DNA of 64,000 bases from Niallia taxi (GCF_032818155.1 NZ_CP102590.1:930001-994000), one strand, 5' to 3'. Positions 34,209 to 43,604 are shown, numbered from the stretch's first letter. A program made the numbers and translations. The notes: generated from the letters alone by a model not told the origin.

Positions 34209-34910
34209 ATGAAGGAAATCAAGGACGTAAGGGAGCTTCATTCCTATTTAGAGCAACATCAGTTAACAACTATTTTTAATGACCGCTTAAAAGAACATGC
34301 TGTATTATGTGAATTTGAGCAAGGAGAAAGAATTTGCACACAAGGTGAGTCTGCGCGCTCTCTTTACGTTCATGTTAGTGGGAAGATAAAAGTATATACA
34401 ACCTCACAGGACGGAAAAATTCTGATCTTATCATTTAAGCAGCCTTTAGAGATAATTGGTGATGTAGAATACGTCAATGGTGCTGAACTCCTTAATACAG
34501 TAGAGGCTACCTCTACAAAAGTAAAAATGATCAGATTTGATTTTGAATGGTTAAAAAAGCACGGGAATGAGGATGCTGTATTTCTTCTATTTCTGCTGGA
34601 CATAATTGCTCATAAATTTTATCGGAAATCGACAGCTATGAGTTTTAATTTAATGCATCCGGTTGAAGTGAGACTCGCAAGCTATTTGCTATCTGTTTCA
34701 GCACTGAAGGAGCATACATTTAGTGATAGGCTTGATTGGCTTGATTTAAAAGATGTAGCAAATTTTATCGGCACGAGCTATCGTCATGTGAACCGAGTAA
34801 TAAAGCAATTCTGCATGGAGGGGCTAATTGAGAAGAATAAAGGAGTTATCGTCATTAAAGACAGAGCAGGACTTCAAATAATGGCAAAGGATAATATATA
34901 TGAGCAGTAA
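34209..34910 (+). CDS. Crp/Fnr-family regulator (YeiL-like)
   Basis: A 233-residue regulator with a cyclic-nucleotide-type sensor fold (VLCEFEQGERICTQGESARSLYVHVSGKIKVYTTSQDGKILILSF, about 36-80) and a C-terminal HTH_Crp (LDLKDVANFIGTSYRHVNRVIKQFCMEGLIEKNKGVIVI, about 178-216). There is no Fnr-type cysteine cluster, so oxygen sensing is unlikely. It sits between two YdcZ-type genes in one operon and probably responds to the compound they move. E. coli YeiL, a nitrogen-starvation regulator, is the nearest well-known type in style; the ligand is unknown. Confidence 0.85.
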   Translation: MKEIKDVRELHSYLEQHQLTTIFNDRLKEHAVLCEFEQGERICTQGESARSLYVHVSGKIKVYTTSQDGKILILSFKQPLEIIGDVEYVNGAELLNTVEATSTKVKMIRFDFEWLKKHGNEDAVFLLFLLDIIAHKFYRKSTAMSFNLMHPVEVRLASYLLSVSALKEHTFSDRLDWLDLKDVANFIGTSYRHVNRVIKQFCMEGLIEKNKGVIVIKDRAGLQIMAKDNIYEQ

Positions 34911-34922
34911 GGGGGAAATGTA

Positions 34923-35396
34923 ATGCTGGGAATTTTGTTGGCTATAATGGCTGGAGGATTAGTTGGGGTCCAAAATATATTTAATAATAAAGTGATGGAG
35001 AAAGCAGGCTCTTGGACAACGACAACACTTGTGCTTGGAATGGGGTTTTTGGCTTCTTTTATTACTGGACTTGTTGTCGAGGGCGGAAAGCTGTTTGTTT
35101 TCACAAACATGGAGCCGTGGTATTTGGTAAGCGGCTTTATCGGTGTAGGAGTAGTTTATTGTATAACCTCAGGTGTTAAGCTGCTTGGACCAACATATGC
35201 CATTGCAATAGTAATGTTTGCACAGCTTGGCTTTGCTTTAGTTTCTGATACTTTCGGCTGGTTCGGCACAGATCCAATCCCATTCACACTTAAACAAAAA
35301 ATCGGAGTCTTTATCATTATTGGGGGGATTCTTATGTTTAAGTTAGGCAATTTAAAAGGACGTGAAACATCTTCAGTGTTAAAGAAAGCAAGCTAA
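34923..35396 (+). CDS. YdcZ/DUF606 family small DMT membrane protein, second copy
   Basis: A 157-residue membrane protein with five hydrophobic segments and the same TM1 QN motif (LLAIMAGGLVGVQNIFNNKVMEKAG) and C-terminal FAQLGFALVSDTFGWFG(T) as the copy at 33770 (SQLIITFIIDINGWFG). It presumably forms a heterodimer with that copy. GGGGG precedes the ATG, and the gene ends with a hairpin terminator at 35396-35421 (AAGGGCTATAAACAGCCCTTTTTTT). It closes the three-gene operon. Confidence 0.85.
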   Translation: MLGILLAIMAGGLVGVQNIFNNKVMEKAGSWTTTTLVLGMGFLASFITGLVVEGGKLFVFTNMEPWYLVSGFIGVGVVYCITSGVKLLGPTYAIAIVMFAQLGFALVSDTFGWFGTDPIPFTLKQKIGVFIIIGGILMFKLGNLKGRETSSVLKKAS

Positions 35397-35421
35397 AGGG
35401 CTATAAACAGCCCTTTTTTTG
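35396..35421 (+). terminator. terminator after the YdcZ operon
   Basis: AAGGGCT pairs with AGCCCTT and is followed by TTTTT, immediately after the stop. It also lies at the end of the convergent LysR gene. Confidence 0.85.
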
Positions 35422-35426
35422 TTTTT

Positions 35427-36335
35427 TTATAAATACGTTTTTTCTTGCAGTGTGTGTTTTCTGGAAAAAGACTCTTCTATTAAAGCTAAAAGATGGGAAG
35501 AGGCCTTTCCATTTAAATTATTAGTCCTTCTTAACAATCCGATTACTGGAGCGGCATCTATTCCGTTGATTTCTAATACCTTTGTTCCAGAAAATGGGAA
35601 GGAATGGGCAGTGCGTGTAAAGAGAGAAATTCCCAGTCCTGCTTGAACATAGTGTTTATGCGCCATGCTACTGGATATCTCCAATTTTTTATAATTAGTG
35701 CCGATAGTCTCGACAATAGTTTGCTCTATTTTAATCCGAATTGGGCAATTATGAGGTGTAAACAAGATTGTTTCGTTTTCGAGATCCTTTAAGTCTACTA
35801 TTGATTTTGTGGATAGAGGATGGGACTCGGAAACAAGAAGCACGATATCATCATAATAGAGTGGCTTAAAAACATTCTCCATGGAAACTTCCGGTGCGCC
35901 GCAGATAGCAAAGTCAATTTCATCTTGATAAAGCATTGTACTTAAAGTATTCGCGTCAGCAACATGAAGGGAAATTTCTATTTTAGGATATTTTTGGATG
36001 AAATCTGCCATTATTGTGGGCAGTTCAAGACTAGCTGTAGGCTCGGAAACCCCAATCCGAATCAAGCCTGCTAAGCCTCCCTCCAAGTCTTGTAATGTTT
36101 TATCTAAACGGTCGTATTCGCGTAACAGTGCGTTGGCTCTTTCATAGAACAGGCGGCCAGCCTCTGTCATCTTCAATGTTTTTCCTCTTTCCAACAGCTT
36201 CTCACCGACTTCTTCTTCCAGATGTTTAATATGAAGAGTGATGGTTGGCTGTGAATAGTTTAAAGCTTCGGCAGCCTTAAGGAAATTGCCGTATTTAACA
36301 ATAGTTGTGAATGTGCGAATTGCACGAATCTCCAT
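35427..36335 (-). CDS. LysR-family regulator, YtlI-like
   Basis: A 302-residue LysR protein: N-terminal HTH EIRAIRTFTTIVKYGNFLKAAEALNYSQPTITLHIKHLEEEVGEKLLERG (2-51), then a two-lobe sensor domain (about 90-295). It is divergent from the sulfur-salvage operon starting at 36487, the same arrangement as B. subtilis ytlI and the ytmI operon it activates. YtlI responds to sulfur source (O-acetylserine-linked signalling is reported for the system). Gene order and length fit, so a role as operon activator is likely. The 150-bp intergenic region holds a TATAAT at 36425-36430. Confidence 0.85.
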   Translation of the reverse strand: MEIRAIRTFTTIVKYGNFLKAAEALNYSQPTITLHIKHLEEEVGEKLLERGKTLKMTEAGRLFYERANALLREYDRLDKTLQDLEGGLAGLIRIGVSEPTASLELPTIMADFIQKYPKIEISLHVADANTLSTMLYQDEIDFAICGAPEVSMENVFKPLYYDDIVLLVSESHPLSTKSIVDLKDLENETILFTPHNCPIRIKIEQTIVETIGTNYKKLEISSSMAHKHYVQAGLGISLFTRTAHSFPFSGTKVLEINGIDAAPVIGLLRRTNNLNGKASSHLLALIEESFSRKHTLQEKTYL

Positions 36336-36486
36336 GTATAAACACCTCTTTTAAGTTTTAATTTAGTAATTCTGAATCCTGGCATTAATTTTACTGATTA
36401 TACTTTCTGAATTATTTGCTTTATTATAATCTATATTATCAACTAATCCAAGTGGTTTAGAAGGAATTTTGGAAGGGGACGTAAAA

Positions 36487-37017
36487 ATGCCAACAATTAC
36501 GATTGTAGCTGGTGGAAATTCCATCCACTCTCGCCTAACGGGTGTATTAAATTATGCAAAAGAATTTTTAGAAAAGGAAAACATTAATCCAACTACTATA
36601 CAAGTCCATCAGCTCCCAAGTGAGGCACTAATTAAAGCCGAATTTAATAATGAAAAAATTACAGAAGCAAACCAAATAATTGAAAATAGTGATGGGGTAA
36701 TTTTCCTAACTCCAGTATATAAAGCTGCTTATTCAGGTATTCTCAAAACATATATTGACCTGCTTCCACAAAAGACGCTTAAGGATAAGGCAGTGTTGCC
36801 GCTGGTATTAGGTGGCACATATGGTCATTTATTGGTGATAGATTATGTCCTTAAACCTGTTCTTATTAACTTAGGAGCTTCCAATATTAATAGTGGCGTG
36901 TATATCCAAGACACCCAAGTAACAAAAAACGAGGATCATTCCTATAGTTTGGCGGATGAAACAAAAGCAAGGCTTAATGATGCATTAACTCAATTTATAA
37001 AATCAATCGTGAGGTGA
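36487..37017 (+). CDS. NADPH-dependent FMN reductase (SsuE-like)
   Basis: A 176-residue flavodoxin-fold reductase that supplies FMNH2 to two-component monooxygenases. It shows the flavin-binding start TITIVAGGNSIHSRLTGVLNYAKEFLE, GVIFLTPVYKAAYSGILKTYIDLLP (about 74-98, typical of SsuE/MsuE) and LGGTYGHLLVIDY (about 112). The ATG at 36487 has GGAAGGGG 6-7 nt upstream. It is the first gene of the operon and its stop overlaps the region of the next start. It most probably drives the luciferase-like monooxygenases encoded downstream (37023, 38377, 45278). B. subtilis lacks this gene in ytmI, so it is an addition to that layout. Confidence 0.9.
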   Translation: MPTITIVAGGNSIHSRLTGVLNYAKEFLEKENINPTTIQVHQLPSEALIKAEFNNEKITEANQIIENSDGVIFLTPVYKAAYSGILKTYIDLLPQKTLKDKAVLPLVLGGTYGHLLVIDYVLKPVLINLGASNINSGVYIQDTQVTKNEDHSYSLADETKARLNDALTQFIKSIVR

Positions 37018-37022
37018 GAAAT

Positions 37023-38051
37023 TTGACAATTAAATTAAGCATTCTCGATCAGAGTCCAATTGGCGAAGGAGAAAAAGCAGAGCAAGGTCTCCAAAACACG
37101 GTGAAATTGGCTCAGGCTGCAGATTCTCTTGGATACAATCGTTTTTGGGTTTCGGAGCATCATAATAATGACCAATTAGCAGGTTCTGCCCCAGAAAGTT
37201 TGATTGGATTCCTGCTGGCATCGACAAAAAATATCCGCATCGGATCTGGCGGAGTTATGCTGCAGCATTATAGTCCATACAAGGTGGCAGAGGTATTTCA
37301 TGTATTATCCGCACTGGCACCTGATAGAGTTGACCTAGGTGTTGGCAAAGCACCAGGGGGACTTAATCTTTCAACAAAGGCATTGCAGGAAGATAAACGA
37401 GAGGAACAAAAGTCGTTTGAAGAAAAACTGGCTGATCTTCATTCATACATAAATGAAGAAGAGAATGTACTTGAGTTAAAAGCAGCTCCTGCACCAAAAG
37501 TAAAACCAGATATATTCCTGTTAGGTGGTAGTGCAGAGAGCGCTGAGCTTGCAGCAAAGCTAGGAATTTCCTTTGTGTTCGCTTACTTCATTAACGGAGA
37601 AGAAAATATTCTGAAAGAAGCAAGAGCTAGGTTTAAACAGTTTTCACCAAATGGAGGAGGTGAATTTCTGCTGGCATTAACAGTTGCTGTCGCTGACAGT
37701 GATGAACAAGCAGATTCTTATATCAAGCAAAGAGAATCTGTCAAAGTCATTTTTGCTGATGGCAGGAAGTTGAATGTAGGGTCATTGGAGCAGGCAGAAA
37801 AAGTAATTAGTCAAGCAGGAGAATCAGAATATCAGCTGCTTGTTCAAAAAGCAGGCTATGTGGCTGGTTCAAAGGAAAATGTTGGAAAAGAACTAACTTT
37901 GCTTGCCGAAAAGTATGAAATCGATGAAATAATTTCGTTATCACCAATTGTAAATATTGAGGATAGAATTTATTCTTATAAGCTACTCAAAGAGGCATTT
38001 GCAGAAGATAGTAAGTTGAAACAAAAAAATAATCAAGGAGTGGGAATATAA
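37023..38051 (+). CDS. cmoO: luciferase-like monooxygenase, CmoO (YtmO)-like
   Basis: A 342-residue LLM-class flavin-dependent monooxygenase of the MsnO8 group. It starts MTIKLSILDQSPIGEGEKAEQ and carries YNRFWVSEHHN (about 39-49), IRIGSGGVMLQHYSPYKVAEVF and DRVDLGVGKAPGG. I use the TTG at 37023 with AGGTG 6 nt upstream, because the family begins with this LSILDQSPI motif; the GTG at 37014 has no site and overlaps the upstream stop. B. subtilis CmoO (YtmO, about 334 residues) lies in the ytmI operon and takes part in oxidative breakdown of S-substituted cysteines. Substrate here is inferred from that relation. Confidence 0.88.
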   Translation: MTIKLSILDQSPIGEGEKAEQGLQNTVKLAQAADSLGYNRFWVSEHHNNDQLAGSAPESLIGFLLASTKNIRIGSGGVMLQHYSPYKVAEVFHVLSALAPDRVDLGVGKAPGGLNLSTKALQEDKREEQKSFEEKLADLHSYINEEENVLELKAAPAPKVKPDIFLLGGSAESAELAAKLGISFVFAYFINGEENILKEARARFKQFSPNGGGEFLLALTVAVADSDEQADSYIKQRESVKVIFADGRKLNVGSLEQAEKVISQAGESEYQLLVQKAGYVAGSKENVGKELTLLAEKYEIDEIISLSPIVNIEDRIYSYKLLKEAFAEDSKLKQKNNQGVGI

Positions 38052-38308
38052 TGAGTCAAAATAAAAAAGTAGTTGTGTGGAGCAAAGTTGGATGCAGTTA
38101 TTGTGAACAGGTCAAATCTTATCTATCCGAAAATAATTTTGAGTATTCTACGATTGATGTAACAGAAAATGATTCTTTAAGAGATGTACTTGAAGTGAAA
38201 TATGGCATTCGTTATGTACCTGTAGTTGAAATCGGTGATGGTGTATCACCAGAGTATAAAGCAGTCTTTAAAGTAGACTTAGAAGCATTAAAAGAAGCAC
38301 TAGTTTAA
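38051..38308 (+). CDS. cmoI: glutaredoxin-like protein, CmoI (YtnI)-like
   Basis: An 85-residue thioredoxin-fold protein with the CxxC redox motif GCSYCEQVKSYL (CSYC at residues 16-19) and a cis-Pro region RYVPVVEIGD. It matches the place and size of B. subtilis YtnI (CmoI), which lies between YtmO and YtnJ homologs. Its ATG overlaps the previous stop (TAATG), with GGAG nearby. Its presumed role is to reduce mixed disulfides or sulfenic intermediates formed by the neighbouring monooxygenases; this is inferred from the family. Confidence 0.85.
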   Translation: MSQNKKVVVWSKVGCSYCEQVKSYLSENNFEYSTIDVTENDSLRDVLEVKYGIRYVPVVEIGDGVSPEYKAVFKVDLEALKEALV

Positions 38309-38376
38309 TTTTTTAACTTAATACTGAGTATTTTTATAGGAATAATTAATTTTTAAAATAGAAGAAGGGTGGCTAA

Positions 38377-39711
38377 ATGATGGCAAAGGATAAAAAAATA
38401 AAGTTTGGTGCAATGATTCACGGTATTGGCGGAACAACAGATGGATGGCGTCATCCATCTGTTCCTGCAGATGCTAGTGTCAGTCTACCATTTTACAAAG
38501 AAAGGGCAAAGCTTGCTGAATCAGCAAATTTTAGTTTTATCTTTGTTGCAGATGGACTCTCTATAAGTGAAAAATCTTTACCTCATTTCTTAAACAGATT
38601 CGAGCCTATTACGTTGCTTACTGCCATAGCGGGAGCAACAGAAAAGATCGGACTTGTCGGCACATTATCCACATCCTATAGCCAGCCTTTCAATGTTGCA
38701 AGACAATTCCTGTCATTAGATCATATTAGTTCAGGAAGGGCAGGCTGGAATGTTGTTACATCTCCATCAGCAGGAGCGGCTCAAAATTTCAATGGCAAGG
38801 ACCTTCCATCACATGAGGACCGTTATAACAAAGCGGCTGAGCATCTGCAAGTCGTAAAGGGGCTTTGGGATTCATGGGAAGATGGCGCCTTCGTCAGAAA
38901 TAAGGAAACAGGGGAGTTTTTTGACAAAGAAAAGATGCATGAATTAAATCACGAAGGGGAGTTCTTTTCTGTCAAAGGACCGCTGAATTTGGAAAGATCA
39001 CAACAAGGCTATCCTGTCATATTTCAAGCAGGTTCATCAGAAAGAGGAAAATCCTTTGCTGCAGAGTCTGCTGACGCTATTTTTACAGGACACGAAACGT
39101 TGGAGGAAGCGATTGAATTTTATCGCGATGTAAAAGCAAAAGCAGCACAAACTGGACGCGGACATGAAGAGATTCTGATTTTTCCGGGAATTAGCCCGAT
39201 AGTTGCAAGCACAGTTGAGGAAGCACACAAAATATATGAGGATTTTATCAGCTTAGTTCCAATCGCTAATGCCATTACCTATCTTGGCAGGTTTTTTGAT
39301 CATTTCGATTTCAGTACTTTTCCACTAGATGAGCCATTCCCGGAAATTGGGGATGCAGGTAAAGAAGCTTTTCAGAGTACTACTGACAAAATCAAGAAAA
39401 TGGCAAAGGAGCATAAGCTGACACTTCGTCAAGTAGCCCAGCAGGTTGCTGTACCGAGAAGTACATTTATCGGTACTCCGGAAATTGTTGCAGATAAGAT
39501 TCAAACCTGGTTTGAAAGCGGTGGAGCAGATGGTTTTATTATAAACTCTGATATTCCAAGCCAATTTAGAGAGTTTGTGGAAAAGGTTGTGCCTATTTTA
39601 CAGGAAAGAGGCATTTACGAGAAGGAATATACAGGCAGCACACTACGAGAGCATTTAGGAATTAAAAAGCCAAGCAATCAAAATAGTACAAATACGGCAC
39701 TAGAAGTATAA
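38377..39711 (+). CDS. cmoJ: flavin-dependent monooxygenase, CmoJ (YtnJ)/NtaA-SnaA-DszA family
   Basis: A 444-residue FMNH2-dependent oxygenase of the NtaA/SnaA/DszA type. Signatures include AMIHGIGGTTDGWRHPSVPADASV at the N-terminus, ISSGRAGWNVVTSPSAGAAQNFN (about 119-141), YPVIFQAGSSERGKSFAAESADAIFTGHETLEEA (about 214-247) and a C-terminal GTPEIVADKIQTWFESGGADGFII (about 368-391). Length and order match B. subtilis CmoJ (YtnJ, 442 residues). Such enzymes cleave C-S or C-N bonds oxidatively. AAGGGTGG precedes the ATG. Confidence 0.9.
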   Translation: MMAKDKKIKFGAMIHGIGGTTDGWRHPSVPADASVSLPFYKERAKLAESANFSFIFVADGLSISEKSLPHFLNRFEPITLLTAIAGATEKIGLVGTLSTSYSQPFNVARQFLSLDHISSGRAGWNVVTSPSAGAAQNFNGKDLPSHEDRYNKAAEHLQVVKGLWDSWEDGAFVRNKETGEFFDKEKMHELNHEGEFFSVKGPLNLERSQQGYPVIFQAGSSERGKSFAAESADAIFTGHETLEEAIEFYRDVKAKAAQTGRGHEEILIFPGISPIVASTVEEAHKIYEDFISLVPIANAITYLGRFFDHFDFSTFPLDEPFPEIGDAGKEAFQSTTDKIKKMAKEHKLTLRQVAQQVAVPRSTFIGTPEIVADKIQTWFESGGADGFIINSDIPSQFREFVEKVVPILQERGIYEKEYTGSTLREHLGIKKPSNQNSTNTALEV

Positions 39712-39724
39712 GCGGGAATCGTCT

Positions 39725-40651
39725 ATGGGGAAATTTATTGTAAATAGAATGATTGCTGCCGGTTTTGTACTGCTAGGGTCTTTGTTGTTAGTGTTCTTCA
39801 TCAATTATTCCCTTCCAGGAGATGCGGTGGATCAAATGCTGGAGGGAACAGGTGCCACACCTGAAATGGCCGCTAATTTACGGGAAGAGCTAGGTTTAGA
39901 CCTGCCTTTTCACACTCAGTTTTTGGAATATTTAAAAAATATTCTACAAGGAGATTTTGGGCACTCCATTGTTAACAACGCGCCAGTTTTAGACAAAATC
40001 ATTACACAGTTTCCTGCCACCATTGCCCTAACCATCGTAAGTGCGATACTTTCCATTATTTTTGGTATTACATTAGGTGTTTTTTCAGCCATTCACCATA
40101 ACAGTGTTATTGATTATGTTGCTAGATTAATAGGTTTATTTGGCATTTCAATGCCTACCTTTTGGTCAGGTATTTTATTAATTCTAATTTTTTCTGTCAC
40201 ACTCGGCTGGTTCCCTTCAATAGGGTCAGACGGCTGGATTACGCTTGTTCTGCCTTCTATTGCATTAGGACTTGTCGGTTCTGGGGCGATTGTCCGCATG
40301 GTAAGAAACAGCATGCTGGAGGTTATGAATGAGCAATATATCCTCACATTAAGATCAAAGGGGCTATCAGAAAAAACGGTTATGTATAAGCACGCATTAA
40401 GAAATGCGTTAATTCCATCGATTACGATTATCGGGATGATGATCGGGGATATGCTGGGCGGAGCAGTTGTTATTGAAACTGTATTTTCAAGACAAGGAAT
40501 TGGGAGATTGGTTGCAGATGCGATAACTGCGAAGGATTTGCCAGTCGTCCAAGGAGTAGTGTTTTTTTCAGCCATCGTATATATAACCATCAATTTTTTA
40601 GTAGATATCTCTTATTCGGTTATTGATCCTCGTGTCCGAAAATCATTCTAG
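39725..40651 (+). CDS. peptide-type ABC permease, DppB/GsiC-like
   Basis: A 308-residue inner-membrane permease with six transmembrane segments, the typical first-helix FVLLGSLLLVFFINYSLPGD, and an EAA-type coupling loop LRSKGLSEKTVMYKHALRNALIPSITIIG (about 218-246). It starts 13 bp after the monooxygenase gene. With the next three genes it forms a complete oligopeptide/nickel-type importer. In E. coli the similar GsiABCD moves glutathione. Here it probably imports S-substituted peptides or glutathione conjugates, an inference from the neighbouring oxygenases. Confidence 0.9.
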   Translation: MGKFIVNRMIAAGFVLLGSLLLVFFINYSLPGDAVDQMLEGTGATPEMAANLREELGLDLPFHTQFLEYLKNILQGDFGHSIVNNAPVLDKIITQFPATIALTIVSAILSIIFGITLGVFSAIHHNSVIDYVARLIGLFGISMPTFWSGILLILIFSVTLGWFPSIGSDGWITLVLPSIALGLVGSGAIVRMVRNSMLEVMNEQYILTLRSKGLSEKTVMYKHALRNALIPSITIIGMMIGDMLGGAVVIETVFSRQGIGRLVADAITAKDLPVVQGVVFFSAIVYITINFLVDISYSVIDPRVRKSF

Positions 40652-40665
40652 GAGGTGTAAATCAC

Positions 40666-41559
40666 TTGAAAGAAACGGTATTAGCCGGCCAAATCAAAAA
40701 GTTTTCGGTTATTAAAAAGAGAAAAAGGATTTTTCTCCCTGAGCATGCTTTTATTTATGCGGCTTGCGGCATTATCCTTTTTTTAATGATTTGTGCAGTT
40801 TTTCCACAGTGGATAGCACCATACGCACCAACCAAAATGTTTACAGAAGAAATAATGCAAGCACCTTCAGGCATTCATTTCTTAGGAACAGACTATTTTG
40901 GCCGTGATGTTTTCAGTTTAATTGTCTATGGAAGCAGAACGTCGTTAATAATTGGTTTTCTATCAGTAATTGCTGCCGCTGCTACAGGGATGATAATCGG
41001 TTCTGTTGCTGGTTATGCAGGAGGAATAGTTGATCTTATTTTCATGCGGATTATTGATATATTAATGACAATCCCAGGAATGCTTCTATCCCTTGCTTTT
41101 GCAGCCGCATTGGGACCAAGTCTTAAGAATATAATACTTGCCATATCCATAGCAGCTGTACCGGGATATGCAAGATTGATGCGCGGCCAAATACTTACTT
41201 TAAAAAGCCGAAACTTTGTTATTGCGTCAAAATCAATTGGGGTAAGCAATTTCGTCATCTTTTTTCGCCATATCCTTCCTAATGCCTATTCTCCACTGCT
41301 AGTCATGGCAACAAATGGGTTAGGTTCTTCCATCCTACTTGGAGCAGGGTTGAGCTTTTTAGGCTTGGGCGTTGTCCAAGAGGTTCCTGATTGGGGCACA
41401 TTATTGTCACAGGGTAGAGGCTATTTGGCAGCCGCATGGTGGATTGCTACATTTCCAGGTATTGCAATTACATCATTTGTGTTATCAGCAAATATCATCG
41501 GCGACAGTCTCCGTGACTTCCTTGATCCGAAGAAAAAGCAGAAAGGAGACAATGCTTAA
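40666..41559 (+). CDS. peptide-type ABC permease, DppC/GsiD-like
   Basis: A 297-residue permease with a cytoplasmic basic N-terminus, six transmembrane segments, FLGTDYFGRDVFSLIVYGSRTSLIIG (the DppC-type signature, about 77-102) and the loop LKSRNFVIASKSIGVSNFVIFFRHILPNAYSPLLV. The start is the TTG at 40666 with GGAGGTG 8 nt upstream. Its stop overlaps the next gene's ATG by one base. It is the second permease of the heterodimeric importer. Confidence 0.9.
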   Translation: MKETVLAGQIKKFSVIKKRKRIFLPEHAFIYAACGIILFLMICAVFPQWIAPYAPTKMFTEEIMQAPSGIHFLGTDYFGRDVFSLIVYGSRTSLIIGFLSVIAAAATGMIIGSVAGYAGGIVDLIFMRIIDILMTIPGMLLSLAFAAALGPSLKNIILAISIAAVPGYARLMRGQILTLKSRNFVIASKSIGVSNFVIFFRHILPNAYSPLLVMATNGLGSSILLGAGLSFLGLGVVQEVPDWGTLLSQGRGYLAAAWWIATFPGIAITSFVLSANIIGDSLRDFLDPKKKQKGDNA

Positions 41560-43565
41560 TGCTTGATATTAACAAGTTAAACATAGAGTTTAAGACGAAA
41601 ACAGGCAGCATAACTGCTATATCTGACCTTAATTTGTCTATTAAAGCTGGTGAAACGGTCTGCTTAGTCGGCGAATCAGGAAGCGGAAAGACAATCACAT
41701 CGAAAGCCATTATGAGATTAATAGAATATGAAAATGGAAGAATTTCCAATGGAGATATCTCTTTTCAAGGAACTAATCTAACTTCTATCGATGAAAAGAT
41801 GCTCCAGCATATAAGAGGAAAGAAAATCGCGATGATTTTCCAGGAGCCGTTATCTGCCTTTGACCCAGTTTTTACAATTGGCTACCAAATAACGGAAATG
41901 ATAAGAAAGCATCAAAAATCATCGAAACAGGCAGCTTGGCAAAAGGGAATCGACTTACTCAAAAAAGTAGGTATTTCTGAGCCAGAGCATCGGATGAAGC
42001 AATATCCTAATGAATTTTCAGGAGGAATGCTGCAAAGAGCCATGATTGCTATGGCCATTTCCTGTGAGCCTGATTTGCTAATTGCTGATGAGCCAACTAC
42101 AGCATTGGATGTAACAATTCAACTGCAAATCATTGAGCTATTAAAGTCATTAAAGGATGAATTTAATATGGGCTTGCTTCTGATTACGCATGACTTAGGA
42201 ATTGCAGCAGAGCTTGCCGACAGAATTGTCGTGATGTATGCAGGCGAGGTTGTGGAGAATGCAACTGTCTCTCAGTTATTTCACACACCACATCATCCTT
42301 ATACAAGAGGACTGCTGAAATCTATTCCTAAGATGGACACTGCAAATAAAGGAAAGCTTTACTCAATTGAAGGCAGTATCCCAAGCCTAAATGAGCTGCC
42401 AGAAGGATGCCTATTTCATCCCCGCTGCCCATTTGCGAACACACAATGCAAACGAGTGAGACCAAATCTCGAGAAAGTTAATGACCGCTATGCTGCTTGT
42501 TTTTATTCTGAGGAATTAGTTACAAAGCCGGAATGGAGCTTGAGTTATTCAAAAGAGGAAACACTGGAGAAGATTAATGTCACCAAACCGGAGCCAGTCA
42601 GCACTGAAATATTGGTGGATGTTCAGCATGTCAGCAAGCATTTCCCAATTGGCAGAGGCCTTTCCTTAGCAAAAAAACAGGTGAAAGCTGTAGATGATGT
42701 GTCATTCGCTATCAATAAAGGCGAAACATTTGGGTTGGTTGGAGAATCTGGGAGTGGCAAATCGACACTAGGAAGAGCCATTCTGCAATTAGAAAAATTG
42801 ACTGGGGGAGAAGTCTTATACGGTGGCAGTCCATTATCAGGCCTCAGCAGTAAAAAAATGGGCAAATACCGCAAAGAGATGCAAATGATCTTTCAAGACC
42901 CATATAGCTCTGTCAACTCTCGTCTTAAAATAGGTGAGATTATCGCAGAGCCCTTAAAGTGGCATTTAAAGCTGTCTAGAGAGGAAATACAATCAAGGGT
43001 GGAGGAGCTGCTTGAACAAGTCGGATTAAAGCGAGAATGGGTATCCAGATATCCTCATGAGTTTTCAGGTGGACAGCGACAAAGAATTGGAATTGCGAGA
43101 GCGATAGCGCTAAATCCAGCCTTTATATTGGCAGATGAGGCTGTTTCCGCCTTGGATGTTTCTGTACAGGCTCAAATAATCAACTTGCTTCAAGACCTAC
43201 AAGCAAAAATGGGTTTAACTTATTTGTTCATCGGTCACGACTTAGGTGTCGTCCAGCACATATCTGACAGAGTAGGTGTGATGTATTTAGGCAAGCTTGT
43301 GGAGATTGCTCCAAGTAAAGCCATCTTTCAGGAGCCAGCCCATCCATATACAAGAGTGTTGATTGACTCTATTCCAAATGGAAAAAGGACAAATAAGCTA
43401 AAAGCAGAAGGAGAAATTCCGTCTCCTGCAAATCCGCCATCAGGCTGCCGATTCCGAACAAGATGCCCTTTTGCTACTGAGAAATGTGCAGAGGAAGAGC
43501 CGGCATTAAAGGAAATTCAAAAAGGTAGATTTACAGCTTGCCACTATCCTTTACCAATTAATTAG
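41559..43565 (+). CDS. fused dual-ATPase subunit of the peptide importer (DppD-DppF / GsiA-like)
   Basis: A 668-residue protein holding two complete ABC ATPases. The first has Walker A GESGSGKT (38-45) and signature FSGGMLQRAM (about 157); the second has Walker A GESGSGKS (394-401) and FSGGQRQRIG (about 504). Each half ends with an oligopeptide-type C-terminal region with cysteines (CLFHPRCPFANTQCKR; CRFRTRCPFATEKCAEE) that binds an Fe-S cluster in some relatives. Most Firmicutes importers use two separate subunits; the fusion is like E. coli GsiA. It is translationally coupled to the permease gene upstream. Confidence 0.95.
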   Translation: MLDINKLNIEFKTKTGSITAISDLNLSIKAGETVCLVGESGSGKTITSKAIMRLIEYENGRISNGDISFQGTNLTSIDEKMLQHIRGKKIAMIFQEPLSAFDPVFTIGYQITEMIRKHQKSSKQAAWQKGIDLLKKVGISEPEHRMKQYPNEFSGGMLQRAMIAMAISCEPDLLIADEPTTALDVTIQLQIIELLKSLKDEFNMGLLLITHDLGIAAELADRIVVMYAGEVVENATVSQLFHTPHHPYTRGLLKSIPKMDTANKGKLYSIEGSIPSLNELPEGCLFHPRCPFANTQCKRVRPNLEKVNDRYAACFYSEELVTKPEWSLSYSKEETLEKINVTKPEPVSTEILVDVQHVSKHFPIGRGLSLAKKQVKAVDDVSFAINKGETFGLVGESGSGKSTLGRAILQLEKLTGGEVLYGGSPLSGLSSKKMGKYRKEMQMIFQDPYSSVNSRLKIGEIIAEPLKWHLKLSREEIQSRVEELLEQVGLKREWVSRYPHEFSGGQRQRIGIARAIALNPAFILADEAVSALDVSVQAQIINLLQDLQAKMGLTYLFIGHDLGVVQHISDRVGVMYLGKLVEIAPSKAIFQEPAHPYTRVLIDSIPNGKRTNKLKAEGEIPSPANPPSGCRFRTRCPFATEKCAEEEPALKEIQKGRFTACHYPLPIN

Positions 43566-43604
43566 TGTTAAAAGCGAAAAAACAATTGTTCAAGGGGGAA
43601 GAAG

